64,000 nucleotides of DNA, taken from Acholeplasmatales bacterium (lineage in GTDB: Bacteria > Bacillota_I > Bacilli_A > Acholeplasmatales > Acholeplasmataceae). The notes under the pieces were generated by a model, which saw only the letters and a program-made list of their open reading frames with translations, searched no databases and was not told where the DNA came from. The position numbers were made by a program, and so were the translations under genes. The first letter of the stretch is position 1. Each line of letters starts with the position of its first letter. The DNA is taken from assembly GCA_031284585.1 (NCBI GenBank), contig JAITXT010000009.1, positions 1 through 64,000 of the forward strand, given 5' to 3'. Positions 26,937 to 36,785 of the stretch are shown here, one piece after another.

Positions 26937-26999
26937 ATAAATAATTTGAAATCTTCTATACTTCTTTAGAAAATAATATCTTAAAAAAGGAGATAAATT

Positions 27000-28583
27000 A
27001 TGAAAATAATTAAGTTTAGAAAGAAAACAATATTTGAAGAGTATAATCTTGATACTTCAGCAACCATTCATGAAATCAAGAAAAAAATTAATATTAAAAT
27101 TAATAAGGAAGTAGAACAGAAGACAGAAAATAATTTCAAAATAGATGAGCTTATTTTTTTAGAAGAACTTTTTACTAAGCAAGAAATAAATATTAGCCAA
27201 AAAATTGAAGAATATTTTAAAGATCGGAAATCTTTTGAAGCAACCCCAAAAGAAATGGTAAGTTTACTACTTTCCTTTATAATAAATTTCGAAAATTCAT
27301 CTCTTTTTTTAGATAAAAAAATACTTGGTCTTTTTTCTTATTTGATCAACTATTTAAATTATATTGATCCGTCAATATATTATCATTATACGGATGAAAA
27401 ACATGAACTATTTACATTATTTGTTAAAAGCATCCTTGAAGAATTAAATCCTATTATTAATAGTATCGTTTCTACAATGAGTTGGGATATTCTTAATTTT
27501 TTATATCAAGACTTCTTAGAGTTAGATGATACATACATCAAAGAGACTATTTTAGATTCACTTTATAATGCCCTTAGTCTTACTATAACTTTCTACTTTA
27601 AATTTGATAGAAAAAATAACCATAGTAATTTCCAAAATTTAATAATGACTATTATAACTTTACCAGATATTTTAAAGATACCTAGAATAAACTCTGCCCT
27701 AGATGATTTCCTAGCAACTTTTAAATTAATTGGAAATGACAACAAAATATTCTTTATTTTAAATTTAGAGCAAATAGTTACTTTATTTCCTGGAGATGCA
27801 AAGAAATTTGAATTTTTAGGAAATATCTTCAATACAATTTTCTTAGAAGTACTAACTCCAAATTTATTAATTGATTATCCACTAGAAGTAATTCAAAAAA
27901 TATTTATTAATATATCTATGAATCTAAATCCCAAATATAAAAATTACTTAAAAATAAAAAGTTTTTTAGCAGTTGTGAAAAACTTCATTGACTTAGATGA
28001 TAGTCATTTAAAACAGTATTTTCTATCAGTAGAAACTTTAAAGAAAAAAGAATTTGGAAATTCCGAAGTTACAAAACTTTCTCTTATTTACTACAAGATA
28101 ACTGATGATTATGAATTCAGAAATTTGTTTTATAACAATATCGTTTATTTTACAGATTTTATTAGTCGAAAAAAGGAAATGATGGCCATGAAAGATAGAA
28201 CAACTATTATAATTAATGATCTTATCTCTAAAACTAATTCATACGTTTCTTATGGCGGTTTTATCAATAGATATTCTGAGTTTGTTTTATCTCCAAAAAA
28301 ACTTGATAAATACATCAAAGATTTTTATGGACTTGTTCTTCTAGATAATACTCTTATTGATCATTTTAATTTACTCATTGTTTCTTTCAAAGACTATCTT
28401 AAACTAGCTAATACATTCAACACAAAACTAAAAGAAAAAATAGTAGAAGATTTTTACAGCTACCTGTATATTGATTGGATAAATAAATATTATAAAAAAG
28501 AATATGTTGATACTACTAAATATAATTACCAAGAAAGTGTTTCTAAAAAAGAAGTTGAAACAATACAAAAGTATTTAGCTTAG
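27000..28583 (+). CDS. Uncharacterised alpha-helical cytoplasmic protein
   Basis: The 527-residue protein starts at an ATG behind AAAAGGAG and ends in KKEVETIQKYLA. It has no signal peptide or clear membrane helix. The sequence is rich in Leu, Ile, Phe, Lys and Asp with regularly spaced amphipathic helices, which suggests a helical-repeat or HEAT-like solenoid. The first about 50 residues are strongly charged. No catalytic motif or family is recognised. It stands alone between the divergent pot operon and a gene-poor region, behind a terminator hairpin that might attenuate it. Confidence 0.75.
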   Translation: MKIIKFRKKTIFEEYNLDTSATIHEIKKKINIKINKEVEQKTENNFKIDELIFLEELFTKQEINISQKIEEYFKDRKSFEATPKEMVSLLLSFIINFENSSLFLDKKILGLFSYLINYLNYIDPSIYYHYTDEKHELFTLFVKSILEELNPIINSIVSTMSWDILNFLYQDFLELDDTYIKETILDSLYNALSLTITFYFKFDRKNNHSNFQNLIMTIITLPDILKIPRINSALDDFLATFKLIGNDNKIFFILNLEQIVTLFPGDAKKFEFLGNIFNTIFLEVLTPNLLIDYPLEVIQKIFINISMNLNPKYKNYLKIKSFLAVVKNFIDLDDSHLKQYFLSVETLKKKEFGNSEVTKLSLIYYKITDDYEFRNLFYNNIVYFTDFISRKKEMMAMKDRTTIIINDLISKTNSYVSYGGFINRYSEFVLSPKKLDKYIKDFYGLVLLDNTLIDHFNLLIVSFKDYLKLANTFNTKLKEKIVEDFYSYLYIDWINKYYKKEYVDTTKYNYQESVSKKEVETIQKYLA

Positions 28584-28744
28584 AATAATGAAAATAACGA
28601 ATTTCATTTCCAAACAAAAAATTAAATCAATATATCTAATTGACTTCTATAAACAGATAATAAAATACTAAATATTTGTAATCTTTAGAAAATAATTTTA
28701 TGTTTTATAACATTTTACTTTAATTTATAATTTTGTTTCCTATT

Positions 28745-28981
28745 ATTCGAAGGTGGAGACCAGATAAGAGTGTATTTCTAGATATTTGGGAAATAATAAT
28801 CTATATTATTGCTTCTTTAAGTGTTATTATTTATACTTTATTTACATATTTTGTGAAAACAAAATTTTAGTTTTCAAATAAGCTTCGTTTTATTTTATAC
28901 TGGATATTAACCTGTGTGATATTCCTATTTTCTAGTTATTTTGCCTTTTTTATTTGGACGTTTGAGGGATATTATCCATAA
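28745..28981 (+). pseudogene. Decayed duplicate of the small membrane protein at 29622
   Basis: The frame reads RRWRPDKSVF, IIYTLFTYFVKTKF, a TAG stop, then FSNKLRFILYWILT and FEGYYP, which aligns with residues about 35-109 of the intact protein at 29622-29951. There is no start codon or first membrane helix, and one internal stop lies at the middle loop. It is the dead copy of a tandem duplication. Confidence 0.8.
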
Positions 28982-29112
28982 TTTATTGAAGATGTAACGT
29001 ATATATTATTACTTTGAATTCAGAAAAATGAGAAATATGAATGAGAAATACGCCTCTTTTAATTTACTGATGATTGTTTGTCTTATATATAATTACTGAT
29101 GAAAATCGGGTT

Positions 29113-29438
29113 AAAAGTATATGATAACATTGTATCCACCATTTATTAACTATTATCAAAATATCATATATTTTTATTTCATATTTGTAAAATAATCATT
29201 CCCGTTTTTTATTATAAATAACCATTTTTTCGCTTTAGTAAGCGGTTCTATCAACTAAATAAGGCTCATGTTTTAGGTAAGATTTTTATTCCTTACTTAT
29301 ATCTTATATTCTTTTTACTCTCTTCCTTTTCAACAAGAATTGCTATTTTTAATTCTATTTTATTCATGAAATTAAACCTTCTATAAAAATAAAAAAAATG
29401 CGATAAAATTGTTATTTTTAAAAATGTTATTATTTTTT
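29113..29438. other. Gene-free spacer between the two duplicated units
   Basis: No supported gene. A 24-codon minus-strand frame at 29293-29367 (MNKIELKIAILVEKEESKK) has a GAAGG nine bases upstream and could be a fragment, but is too short to call. Confidence 0.4.
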
Positions 29439-29621
29439 TATAACATTTTACTTTTAATTATAATTTTGTGATATAACAATAATTGTAGTGAAATGGTTTG
29501 TTGAAATAAACAAGGAAGTATAATTTATCATTTGAATAAATCTTTTTAAAAAAAATTATAACTATTATTGCTTTGTGATTATTTTATTGTTAAATATGAT
29601 TATAGGGGGTTTTATTAGGTA

Positions 29622-29951
29622 ATGGAAGATAAGTTTATGTTATCAAAAAAAAAAAAAATAGTTGTTATAAGTGTTTCTTCAGTATTCTTATTGTTCTTAT
29701 TTTTTTCTTTTATTTTGTTTCGTGTCATAAGAAGATGGGGGTCACGTGGATTATTTAGTGTTTCTGAAATTACTGTCTATATACTTCTTTCCGTAATTGT
29801 TATAATTTATACTTTATTTATATATTTTGTGAAAATGAAATCTAAATTAACAAAAAAAATATTTTTGATTTTGTATTGGGTAATGACAGTTGGATTATTT
29901 CTTCTTTCAAGTTATTGGGCCCGCTTGATGTCGGCTTTTGAAGGATATTAA
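29622..29951 (+). CDS. Small three-helix membrane protein with an A14 tract
   Basis: This 109-residue protein has three predicted membrane helices (about residues 13-33, 47-69, 79-99) and short charged loops (KKKK near residue 9, RRWGSRG, KMKSKLTKK). AGGGGG lies upstream of the ATG. Codons 8-13 contain an uninterrupted run of 14 adenines (29645-29658). Slippage there would frameshift the protein, so expression may vary between cells. A decayed duplicate lies 970 bp upstream. A 13-bp stem terminator follows. No family recognised. Confidence 0.7.
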   Translation: MEDKFMLSKKKKIVVISVSSVFLLFLFFSFILFRVIRRWGSRGLFSVSEITVYILLSVIVIIYTLFIYFVKMKSKLTKKIFLILYWVMTVGLFLLSSYWARLMSAFEGY

Positions 29952-29994
29952 GTTGTTTTTTATTTAAAAATTAATTATCAATATGGATTTAGAC

Positions 29995-30032
29995 AAAAGA
30001 GACATATAAATTAAAAATATGTCTCTTTTAAT
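29995..30032 (+). terminator. Terminator after the small membrane protein gene
   Basis: The arms AAAAGAGACATAT (29995-30007) and ATATGTCTCTTTT (30017-30029) form a perfect 13-bp stem with a 9-nt loop and a U-rich 3' side. It ends the transcript of the gene at 29622. A degraded version of this element is present in the first duplicated unit near 29050. Confidence 0.8.
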
Positions 30033-30148
30033 TTACTTATAATTGTTTGTCCTATATATGATTACTGGTGAAAATCAGGTTAAAAGTATATAATAATATT
30101 TGATATCCATTTACCTTTCTCATATATTACATATATTTCAGATAACCT

Positions 30149-30442
30149 TTATATACAATCTATGCTTGATAATGTTTTTAGTAAGTCCAAACTTTTCAAC
30201 TTATAATATACTCTTGAATACACTATCATCTCAATTTGTGCTATATATCTTATACCAAATAAATTTAAAGTATCATAAATTCTTTTTACTTTATCACCTA
30301 GTAAACTCTTTTCTAACTTATGTAAATTATATTCTTATTCACCTGAGTATAACTTATTAGTATAGTTATTCTTTTGAATTTCTTCATTAAATAAATATTT
30401 AAATACATCGTATCTTTTTTCATTTGTAGTCTTCACACTCAT
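30149..30442 (-). pseudogene. Decayed reading frame with one internal stop, unrecognised
   Basis: On the minus strand an ATG at 30440-30442 opens a 97-codon frame with normal composition: MSVKTTNEKRYDVFKYLFNE, one TAA at codon 36, then LEKSLLGDKVKRIYDTL and LKSLDLLKTLSSIDCI. Charged and hydrophobic residues alternate as in a real protein, unlike the hydrophobic plus-strand frame opposite it. No family is recognised and there is no obvious ribosome binding site. I infer an inactivated gene. Confidence 0.4.
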
Positions 30443-31121
30443 AACATTTTATCAAATATATTAATTTTTTTGATTACTATAAATAAAAATAACTAGATCT
30501 CTTTGATTATAGAAGTACTAAATCTATCAATAATAAATGTTATTTAAAGGAGCTTTGAAACATTAATACTTCCAAAAAAGCCAATAAAATTATCTTTTAT
30601 TTTAATAATAAAATTATTTCTATACTACCTGTTAAATAAAAAAAGGATTCATTATAATAAGTAAAGTATAATTTAAAGCTTACAAAGAACAGAAAGTTCT
30701 TAAAAAATTAATCCTAAAATTTTGAATTCAATTAGTGAACATACATATATTTTAAAGAACTAATTTATATGAAAATAGTTTCATATAATAAGTGATCTAC
30801 TTTAAAAACCATAATAAAATCCAAGTACAAAGCAAAAAAGAAAGTTAAAAAAATATAGATTTCTCTTTATTATAATAAGCCTTATTTAATTAAACAATCC
30901 GCATTCTAACGCGATAATTCGGTCATTATTTATTTTTTTCTTACATATTTTTAAATATAAAACTCTGAAATATCTTATTATTAGTTATTTTTAACCAGAA
31001 CCTCCTAATAATTTTATATATTTTGTATTATGTCGATGGTTTAACTTTTTTTTAGATAAAAAGTCAAAAAGAGCATCAACAGGCGATCAGCCTAAAAAAT
31101 TCATTAATAAAATTGAAGGAT
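30443..31121. other. Gene-poor stretch with one perfect inverted repeat
   Basis: No coding frame of convincing composition was found on either strand. A perfect hairpin TATATGAAA-ATAG-TTTCATATA lies at 30766-30787, with no T tract after it. A short fragment near 30680 reads AYKEQKVLKKLILKF and may be gene debris. Confidence 0.45.
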
Positions 31122-34100
31122 TTAAAAAATTGTGTCTAGTTCAAATTTGCTAATTTCAATAAGCCCATTATTTATTAAATATTTCTGCAACTCATAATTA
31201 ATTGAAGATTCAGATGAATACATCAAAAAATTAAAATCTTCTTTCCCAGCCGCATATAGAAGATTAGCATATAGTGATGAAGTAGAAGTAGTAATAGAAC
31301 TTAAGTCCTCTAATGATATATTAAACCTTTTTAAATCACTACCTAGTTGAGTATCATTTATTTCTATTACTGAATAATTTTTACCACCTCCATAAAAAAC
31401 TATTCCTCCGTGAGTAATGAATGTTTTCTGCACATTGTCGTAAATAAGAATTTTCTCAAATTCACTCAATTTTATTTTGATACTCTCAGATGACATCTGA
31501 TATCTAATTTCATCTTCTCTAAACATATAAATATCTAACAACAATTGCTTAATATCAAATTTAAAATATTCAAATATTTTAGGATCAGTAACTCCAGGGA
31601 AAATCTCTATTAAAGTTCTAGAATCAATAAGTTCAATTGGTTTGAAATCATAAAATTTATTAGACCCATTAAAAGTAAGAAGTGCAGCATAAGAAGTACC
31701 TGCGATGTTATTCCAAGGAAGCATTTCCATTTCATAGATATTTTGGATTCTATGACCATCAAGAAATGGACCGCTAAATTTAGATTCAACTCCTATACAA
31801 AATAATCCACTACTCATAAAAACATTGTCTGTGAATATTACTTTAGTTTTCATATATTTATCAACAAAATAATCATCTCGAAGATTTTGAACATTGAAGG
31901 GTTGATTATTATTTAAATAGGGCATACTATTTTCATCTAGTAAATAAGGAGATGCCTCTATAAATTTATTGTCTAAACTTGAATCTTTATCCACTTCTCC
32001 TATTTTATAAGCATTAGCACCAACCTTAACTATAAACTCTCTTGAATTACTCAAAACATTCGAAATAAGATTTACTTCAATCATAGAGTCTAAATCACTA
32101 TTTGTATGAAAAGATTCAGTATAGTAGTGTTCTCTTTCCTCACCAAATATTCGTAATACTGTTCTTCCAAAGCCTACTCGAGAATTAACTAAATATACTT
32201 TATCCTCCATTATTGAAAGAGTTGTTCCCACATAGTTAAGTTCGTTAATATCAAAAGTTGGGAGAGAATTCTTTTCTATGTCATACGAATACAATTCTAA
32301 GTTATCTAGTATTACTCCTTCAGTTCTAACTAAAAAAGACATATTATCTTCAGCTTTTACAGCAACCAATGAACCTAAAGCAACCATATCAAGAGGACCT
32401 TTAAATAAACTATTCTGCACATTTAATCTATTTAATAAATAAGATATGAAATGAGTATTTATCTTCTTCCCATTTCCAAAGACATCATTTTTAAATTCAA
32501 CTAAATAATGTAGAATAGCTTCCCTGGAAGTGTTTTTATAAAATGTTTGATCCGCAGTTTCGGTAATTATATTATTTTTATAACTATCACGAAGTTTAGA
32601 AGCATTATCATTCGTGATACTATATTTAATCAAAGATTCTTCATTGTAATCAAAATAACTTTCACCTAAGTAGATATTTTCCTGAATCACTAATTTTTCA
32701 CCTAAATTACTAGCCTTTAATAAATCTTTTTCACTATATACATTTATTCCATCAACTAATCTAATCTTAAAAGATGCACTTATAGGATTTCCAAGTAAAA
32801 TTGAATCTTTATCATAAGCCTTTACTTCAAGAAGACCTGTTCCATTTACTTTTAAATAAATATTATTTCCTGATTCTCTAATCTCTCCAATCCCAGTATC
32901 ACTAACTGAAAAAGTAATTTTATCAAAATCAACCAAATAATTATTATTATAAAGACTCCCGTCAAGATAATAATATACTTCACATTTTAAACCATCAACA
33001 TATCTATATTTCGCAAAAGCCATTAAAGATTCAATTCCTAACGAAAATGAATTTTCAATAAATAGTAAATTTGGATACGGATTAAGGACTGTTATTTCAA
33101 ATTGAAGTACACCAAGTTCTTCTAGTTCAGAAAAAGAATTAAAAGAGTAAATGTAGGCATAAGCAATAAAGGTTCCTTCTCTTATAAACATATATTTATT
33201 ACTTCCTACTTCTAGTGTATATAGTGAAGGAAAATCAAATATATAAATTAAATCAAGTAATAGAGACTCACTATGACTCTCTAAAGTATATAGATATGCA
33301 TTTTTAGATAAAGAGACAATCATCTCGCCTTTAATATATAAATCTAAACTATCAAAAGTCTTATAACTTATATTAATGCTAGAAAACAAGATATCTTCAT
33401 CTAACAAAGAATTATTTAATCTAAACATAATTGTAAAATTATCATTAATATTATCTTTTAGGATCACTATTAAGTCAAAATAAATTCTTCTCTTACCAGA
33501 TTCGAGAAGAGATAAAGATAAAATATTTATTAAATATGATTCTACCCAAACATTATCTTTCATGATAATAGGTTCATTTAAATCAAGATTAATACTCTCA
33601 TCCACAAATCCAGTTAACTTAAAATCTTTTTTACCCATTAGTAAAGGAACTTGAATATTTTCTAGACCTTCTAGTACAATACCAGATAAACTTTGATTTC
33701 CATGTATAGTAAGGCTAAATTCCTTTTTAATGGTCTTAATCCCATTTAAAAGTGTAATCTTGACTTCTACCACCCCGTTAGATAAAGCTCTTGATTTCCC
33801 GCTATTTTCATCTACTTTTAAAATATTTTGATTAGAAGATTCAAAAAGAAAATTTCCTCTAGTATTAGTAGGCGTAGTATTAACTTTAATAAAAAATACA
33901 TCTCCCATCTTAAGATTTGAGAATTTTAATTCTTGATCATTTAAATCAAATAAATTTATTGAATCAATTTGAAGAGGGAACGAAGAAAAGACTTCCACTA
34001 ATACTCTTTCTTTAAAAGATTGAACTGAAACCTCTATATATATTACTCCAGGAGAAATTGGTGTTAATTTATAAACTCTTTTTGTATCACTACTTGACTT

Positions 34101-34418
34101 TAATTCTTCTATTTTAATTACATTAGTAGAATCACTCATATCTAATTCATTATAGTTATGAAAGGAAAAGCTTGGGTTAATGTTTTCTTTTTTAACAGAT
34201 GTAGGAGCAACTTCTAACTCTAAAAAAATATCTTTCTGAAAGAGATCTCCCAAATCAAAAGAATGCATTTTTTTGTAATTATTAGAATCTTTAATATCTA
34301 ATTTTATGGAAGAAATAGGTGTATCAATTATGATACCTGCAATATTAGATACTGAAGTAATAGTAAACAAAAAAATAAGTGGTAAAGACAAAATCAAAAT
34401 TAATAATTTTTTCTTCAT
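31122..34418 (-). CDS. Large exported Ig-like (Big_2) protein, last gene of the surface operon
   Basis: The 1098-residue protein begins with a signal peptide (MKKKLLILILSLPLIFLF, cleavage after about residue 26) but has no lipobox. Near residues 150-235 a Big_2-type Ig-like domain is visible: SINLFDLNDQELKFSNL, SSNQNILKVDENSGKSRALS, GVVEVKI. The rest is beta-rich, with a central region (about 570-900) resembling beta-helix ladder sequence and no enzyme motif. No C-terminal membrane helix is evident. It overlaps the ABC-2 permease gene upstream by 4 bp, so it is translated with the exporter. A secreted or surface partner of the giant lipoprotein is the best inference. Confidence 0.82.
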   Translation of the reverse strand: MKKKLLILILSLPLIFLFTITSVSNIAGIIIDTPISSIKLDIKDSNNYKKMHSFDLGDLFQKDIFLELEVAPTSVKKENINPSFSFHNYNELDMSDSTNVIKIEELKSSSDTKRVYKLTPISPGVIYIEVSVQSFKERVLVEVFSSFPLQIDSINLFDLNDQELKFSNLKMGDVFFIKVNTTPTNTRGNFLFESSNQNILKVDENSGKSRALSNGVVEVKITLLNGIKTIKKEFSLTIHGNQSLSGIVLEGLENIQVPLLMGKKDFKLTGFVDESINLDLNEPIIMKDNVWVESYLINILSLSLLESGKRRIYFDLIVILKDNINDNFTIMFRLNNSLLDEDILFSSINISYKTFDSLDLYIKGEMIVSLSKNAYLYTLESHSESLLLDLIYIFDFPSLYTLEVGSNKYMFIREGTFIAYAYIYSFNSFSELEELGVLQFEITVLNPYPNLLFIENSFSLGIESLMAFAKYRYVDGLKCEVYYYLDGSLYNNNYLVDFDKITFSVSDTGIGEIRESGNNIYLKVNGTGLLEVKAYDKDSILLGNPISASFKIRLVDGINVYSEKDLLKASNLGEKLVIQENIYLGESYFDYNEESLIKYSITNDNASKLRDSYKNNIITETADQTFYKNTSREAILHYLVEFKNDVFGNGKKINTHFISYLLNRLNVQNSLFKGPLDMVALGSLVAVKAEDNMSFLVRTEGVILDNLELYSYDIEKNSLPTFDINELNYVGTTLSIMEDKVYLVNSRVGFGRTVLRIFGEEREHYYTESFHTNSDLDSMIEVNLISNVLSNSREFIVKVGANAYKIGEVDKDSSLDNKFIEASPYLLDENSMPYLNNNQPFNVQNLRDDYFVDKYMKTKVIFTDNVFMSSGLFCIGVESKFSGPFLDGHRIQNIYEMEMLPWNNIAGTSYAALLTFNGSNKFYDFKPIELIDSRTLIEIFPGVTDPKIFEYFKFDIKQLLLDIYMFREDEIRYQMSSESIKIKLSEFEKILIYDNVQKTFITHGGIVFYGGGKNYSVIEINDTQLGSDLKRFNISLEDLSSITTSTSSLYANLLYAAGKEDFNFLMYSSESSINYELQKYLINNGLIEISKFELDTIF

Positions 34419-36070
34419 AAATAAACCTCCATTACGTTTTTTTCTAAATTCTTTCTAATGATAAAAAAACTAACTATAGAAAGAGTTAAAGTCACTAAAA
34501 TGAGAACAATATGTGGCAAAATTAAAGCAATTACTTCTCCAAAGAAATAAATACCCAAAACTTTTAAAAACACTAATAGAATTCCTAAAATAATCGAGAT
34601 AAGAAGAGACATGAAAATAATAAAAGAAATATTGTTATTAGATTCACTAATTTCAAAATAATTGTTCTTACTAATAAGCGGTCTCATTAAATCTAGTTTA
34701 GTTGATAATAGAATTTGAGCAATTGAAAAAAGAATTGACCCAATAAATATAATTAAAGATTCAAAAAAAGAGATCCCAATAAAGAAATAGACTATTGATG
34801 TAATAAAAAGACTAACAAGAGAAATAATTGATGAAAATATAACCTTTGAGTAAATAAGATCAGTAAATTTAATAGGCATGGCTTTAAGTTCTAAAAACAT
34901 AAGTGAATCCCGTGAGACGTTTGTCGCAGAAAAAGTATTCGTCAAGCTTGAAAATAAAATGCTTGAAAATACAGCAATTTCAAATTTAAGATCTAGAGAT
35001 ATTATTTTGATCACTATTTGAGAAGAAATAGTAACCATCGTGTAACAAATAAGAGGTACTATTAATCCAATCACAAAATATTGGAATGAATAATTAGTAC
35101 TTCTGTAAACATTAATAAATTCCTTTTTTAGAAGGGTATGATATGTGTTTTTTTCTTTATATTCTTTTCTATTTTTTTTACTAAAATTAACTACTTTATC
35201 TTGATATATTTTCTTAAAAATTAAATTTAAAATAAAAAGGGATAAAAAAATTAAGAGAATGATATTAAGAAAAATAATTAAAAAATTTAAAAAAATATTG
35301 ATAGAAAAAATAATTAAAGACATATCCTTAAAGAGAAAAATGATATCAATAAATCTTCTAATTTTATTAACAAGTTCTAAATCAAAAAAGAAAATAAAAT
35401 CTCCACTTGTAAGGTATATTCCTACAAGATCAAGAATCTTTGAATATAAAAAGAAAAAAATACCAACTATAATTGTCAAAATTATTAATCTAAATAAATG
35501 ATAATTAGCTAGTTTTCTCCTAATATAACTATAAATTAAAGATACTATTATACCAGTAAGTAATGAAAATGTAGAAACTATAAATATCATCAAAACTAAA
35601 AGCAAAAAAAAGAGAAATGGGTTAACTAAGCCATTTATTAATGTATATATAATTAAGCCTTGAGGAATAATTAAGAGAAAAGTCATAAATAATATTTGTA
35701 AAAAAATGAAAAATAATTTGCTAATAAAAAAAGTTTTTAAATTTATTGGTAGAGGAATCATTACCAAGAAATCAGTACTATTTACTATTTTTTTAAAAAT
35801 CATTTCCATAGTCTGAAATGCTTCTAAGATATAAACTAAAAAGAAAATAATAGAAAGTAGTTCAATAGCCCTATCAATAAATTCATGTCCTAAATAGGAG
35901 ACTTTTATATATTCATTGATAAACTGAAAACTACCAAAAAGAAAAAATGAAAAGAGAAAAAAACTTAAAAATAAAGTAATGCTACTTCCTAATAGATCTT
36001 TCTTTTTATCTTTCCGACTAAAATTAAATCTTATTTCAAATTTCAAAAAATAAATAAATGCTCTCATCAA
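34415..36070 (-). CDS. ABC-2 type membrane permease
   Basis: The 551-residue protein has about twelve hydrophobic helices in two sets (residues about 25-270 and 310-545), with a charged loop near 285-310 (KKNRKEYKEKNTYHTLLKKEF). This fits the two-bundle ABC-2 exporter permeases. The next gene upstream encodes an ABC ATPase and overlaps it by 4 bp. Together they would form an exporter or a mechanotransmission-type ABC complex. Substrate is unknown; the operon partners are surface lipoproteins. Confidence 0.85.
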   Translation of the reverse strand: MMRAFIYFLKFEIRFNFSRKDKKKDLLGSSITLFLSFFLFSFFLFGSFQFINEYIKVSYLGHEFIDRAIELLSIIFFLVYILEAFQTMEMIFKKIVNSTDFLVMIPLPINLKTFFISKLFFIFLQILFMTFLLIIPQGLIIYTLINGLVNPFLFFLLLVLMIFIVSTFSLLTGIIVSLIYSYIRRKLANYHLFRLIILTIIVGIFFFLYSKILDLVGIYLTSGDFIFFFDLELVNKIRRFIDIIFLFKDMSLIIFSINIFLNFLIIFLNIILLIFLSLFILNLIFKKIYQDKVVNFSKKNRKEYKEKNTYHTLLKKEFINVYRSTNYSFQYFVIGLIVPLICYTMVTISSQIVIKIISLDLKFEIAVFSSILFSSLTNTFSATNVSRDSLMFLELKAMPIKFTDLIYSKVIFSSIISLVSLFITSIVYFFIGISFFESLIIFIGSILFSIAQILLSTKLDLMRPLISKNNYFEISESNNNISFIIFMSLLISIILGILLVFLKVLGIYFFGEVIALILPHIVLILVTLTLSIVSFFIIRKNLEKNVMEVYL

Positions 36071-36783
36071 ATATCTCTTTTTCCACGGTTAAAAAATAAA
36101 TCAATTTCACTAAATTTATCAGTACCTATTACTTCTTTAACTATAGATCCATTTTCAATTAAAATTACTCGATCGCAAATTTTAGAGACCATTTCAAGAT
36201 TATGACTAGAGAAGAGAATAGAATTTCCTTCGTTTTTATAATTCATAATAAATGTGATTAATTTTTGAAAGATTTCAGGATCTAATCCATTAGTAGGTTC
36301 ATCTAAAATCCAAAATTTAGGCTTATGAATAAGGGATGCCATTATTGATATTTTTTGTTTCATCCCATGTGAATAAAATAAGATTGGTGATTCTAAACTA
36401 GATCCTAGATTAAATATATTTTCAAGCTTTTCAAATTCGTTTAAAAAATCATTTTTAGAAACCTTAAAAATATTTGCAATAAATTTTAAATATTCATAAC
36501 CAGTCATTTTCTCAAAAGTAAGATGATTGTCAGAAACATATCCTATCTCTTTCTTAAACATAATAGGATTATCTAATAAATCAATATCATCTAATAGAAT
36601 TCTACCACTATCAAAATTAAGGATACCTACTATTGATTTAATAATAGTGCTCTTTCCCGCACCATTATGACCGAGTAATCCAACTATTTCTTTCTCGTGA
36701 ACAGAAAAACTTATATTATCTACGACATATGGTCCATCTTTAGTATATTTCTTCTTATATTTATCGATAATTAATTTACACAT
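36067..36783 (-). CDS. ABC transporter ATPase (CcmA/drug-exporter type)
   Basis: The 238-residue ATPase has Walker A GHNGAGKST, Q-loop GYVSDNHLTFE, signature FYSHGMKQK, Walker B WILDEPTNGLDP and H-loop LFSSHNLE, as in ABC-2 systems. The Q-loop carries Asp (VSDNH) where Gln or Glu is usual. It overlaps the permease gene by 4 bp (ATGA) and follows the small lipoprotein gene by 2 bp. It energises the 551-residue permease. Confidence 0.93.
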   Translation of the reverse strand: MCKLIIDKYKKKYTKDGPYVVDNISFSVHEKEIVGLLGHNGAGKSTIIKSIVGILNFDSGRILLDDIDLLDNPIMFKKEIGYVSDNHLTFEKMTGYEYLKFIANIFKVSKNDFLNEFEKLENIFNLGSSLESPILFYSHGMKQKISIMASLIHKPKFWILDEPTNGLDPEIFQKLITFIMNYKNEGNSILFSSHNLEMVSKICDRVILIENGSIVKEVIGTDKFSEIDLFFNRGKRDI

Positions 36784-36785
36784 TT

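Larger units (their letters stand above)
28703..30088 (+). repeat. Imperfect tandem duplication around a small membrane protein gene
   Basis: The segment from about 28703 to 29112 resembles 29439-30088 at an offset near 970 bp. Shared blocks are the leader ATAACATTTTACTT, the coding block TTATACTTTATTT.CATATTTTGTGAAAA, and the tail CTCTTTTAATTTACT.AT.ATTGTTTGTC followed by GATTACTG.TGAAAATC. The first copy has lost about 250 bp, including the start and first membrane segment of its gene. The second copy is intact. Confidence 0.8.

Noticed and set aside
30100-30360. Plus-strand frame of 86 codons, very hydrophobic
   Set aside because: The opposite strand (30149-30442) has more protein-like composition, and the hydrophobicity is what antisense A+T-rich DNA yields. 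No ribosome binding site.
31036-31121. Terminator after the 1098-residue protein gene (AGGC-GATCA-GCCT)
   Set aside because: The stem has only 4 bp, which is too weak to call, although T residues follow on the minus strand.
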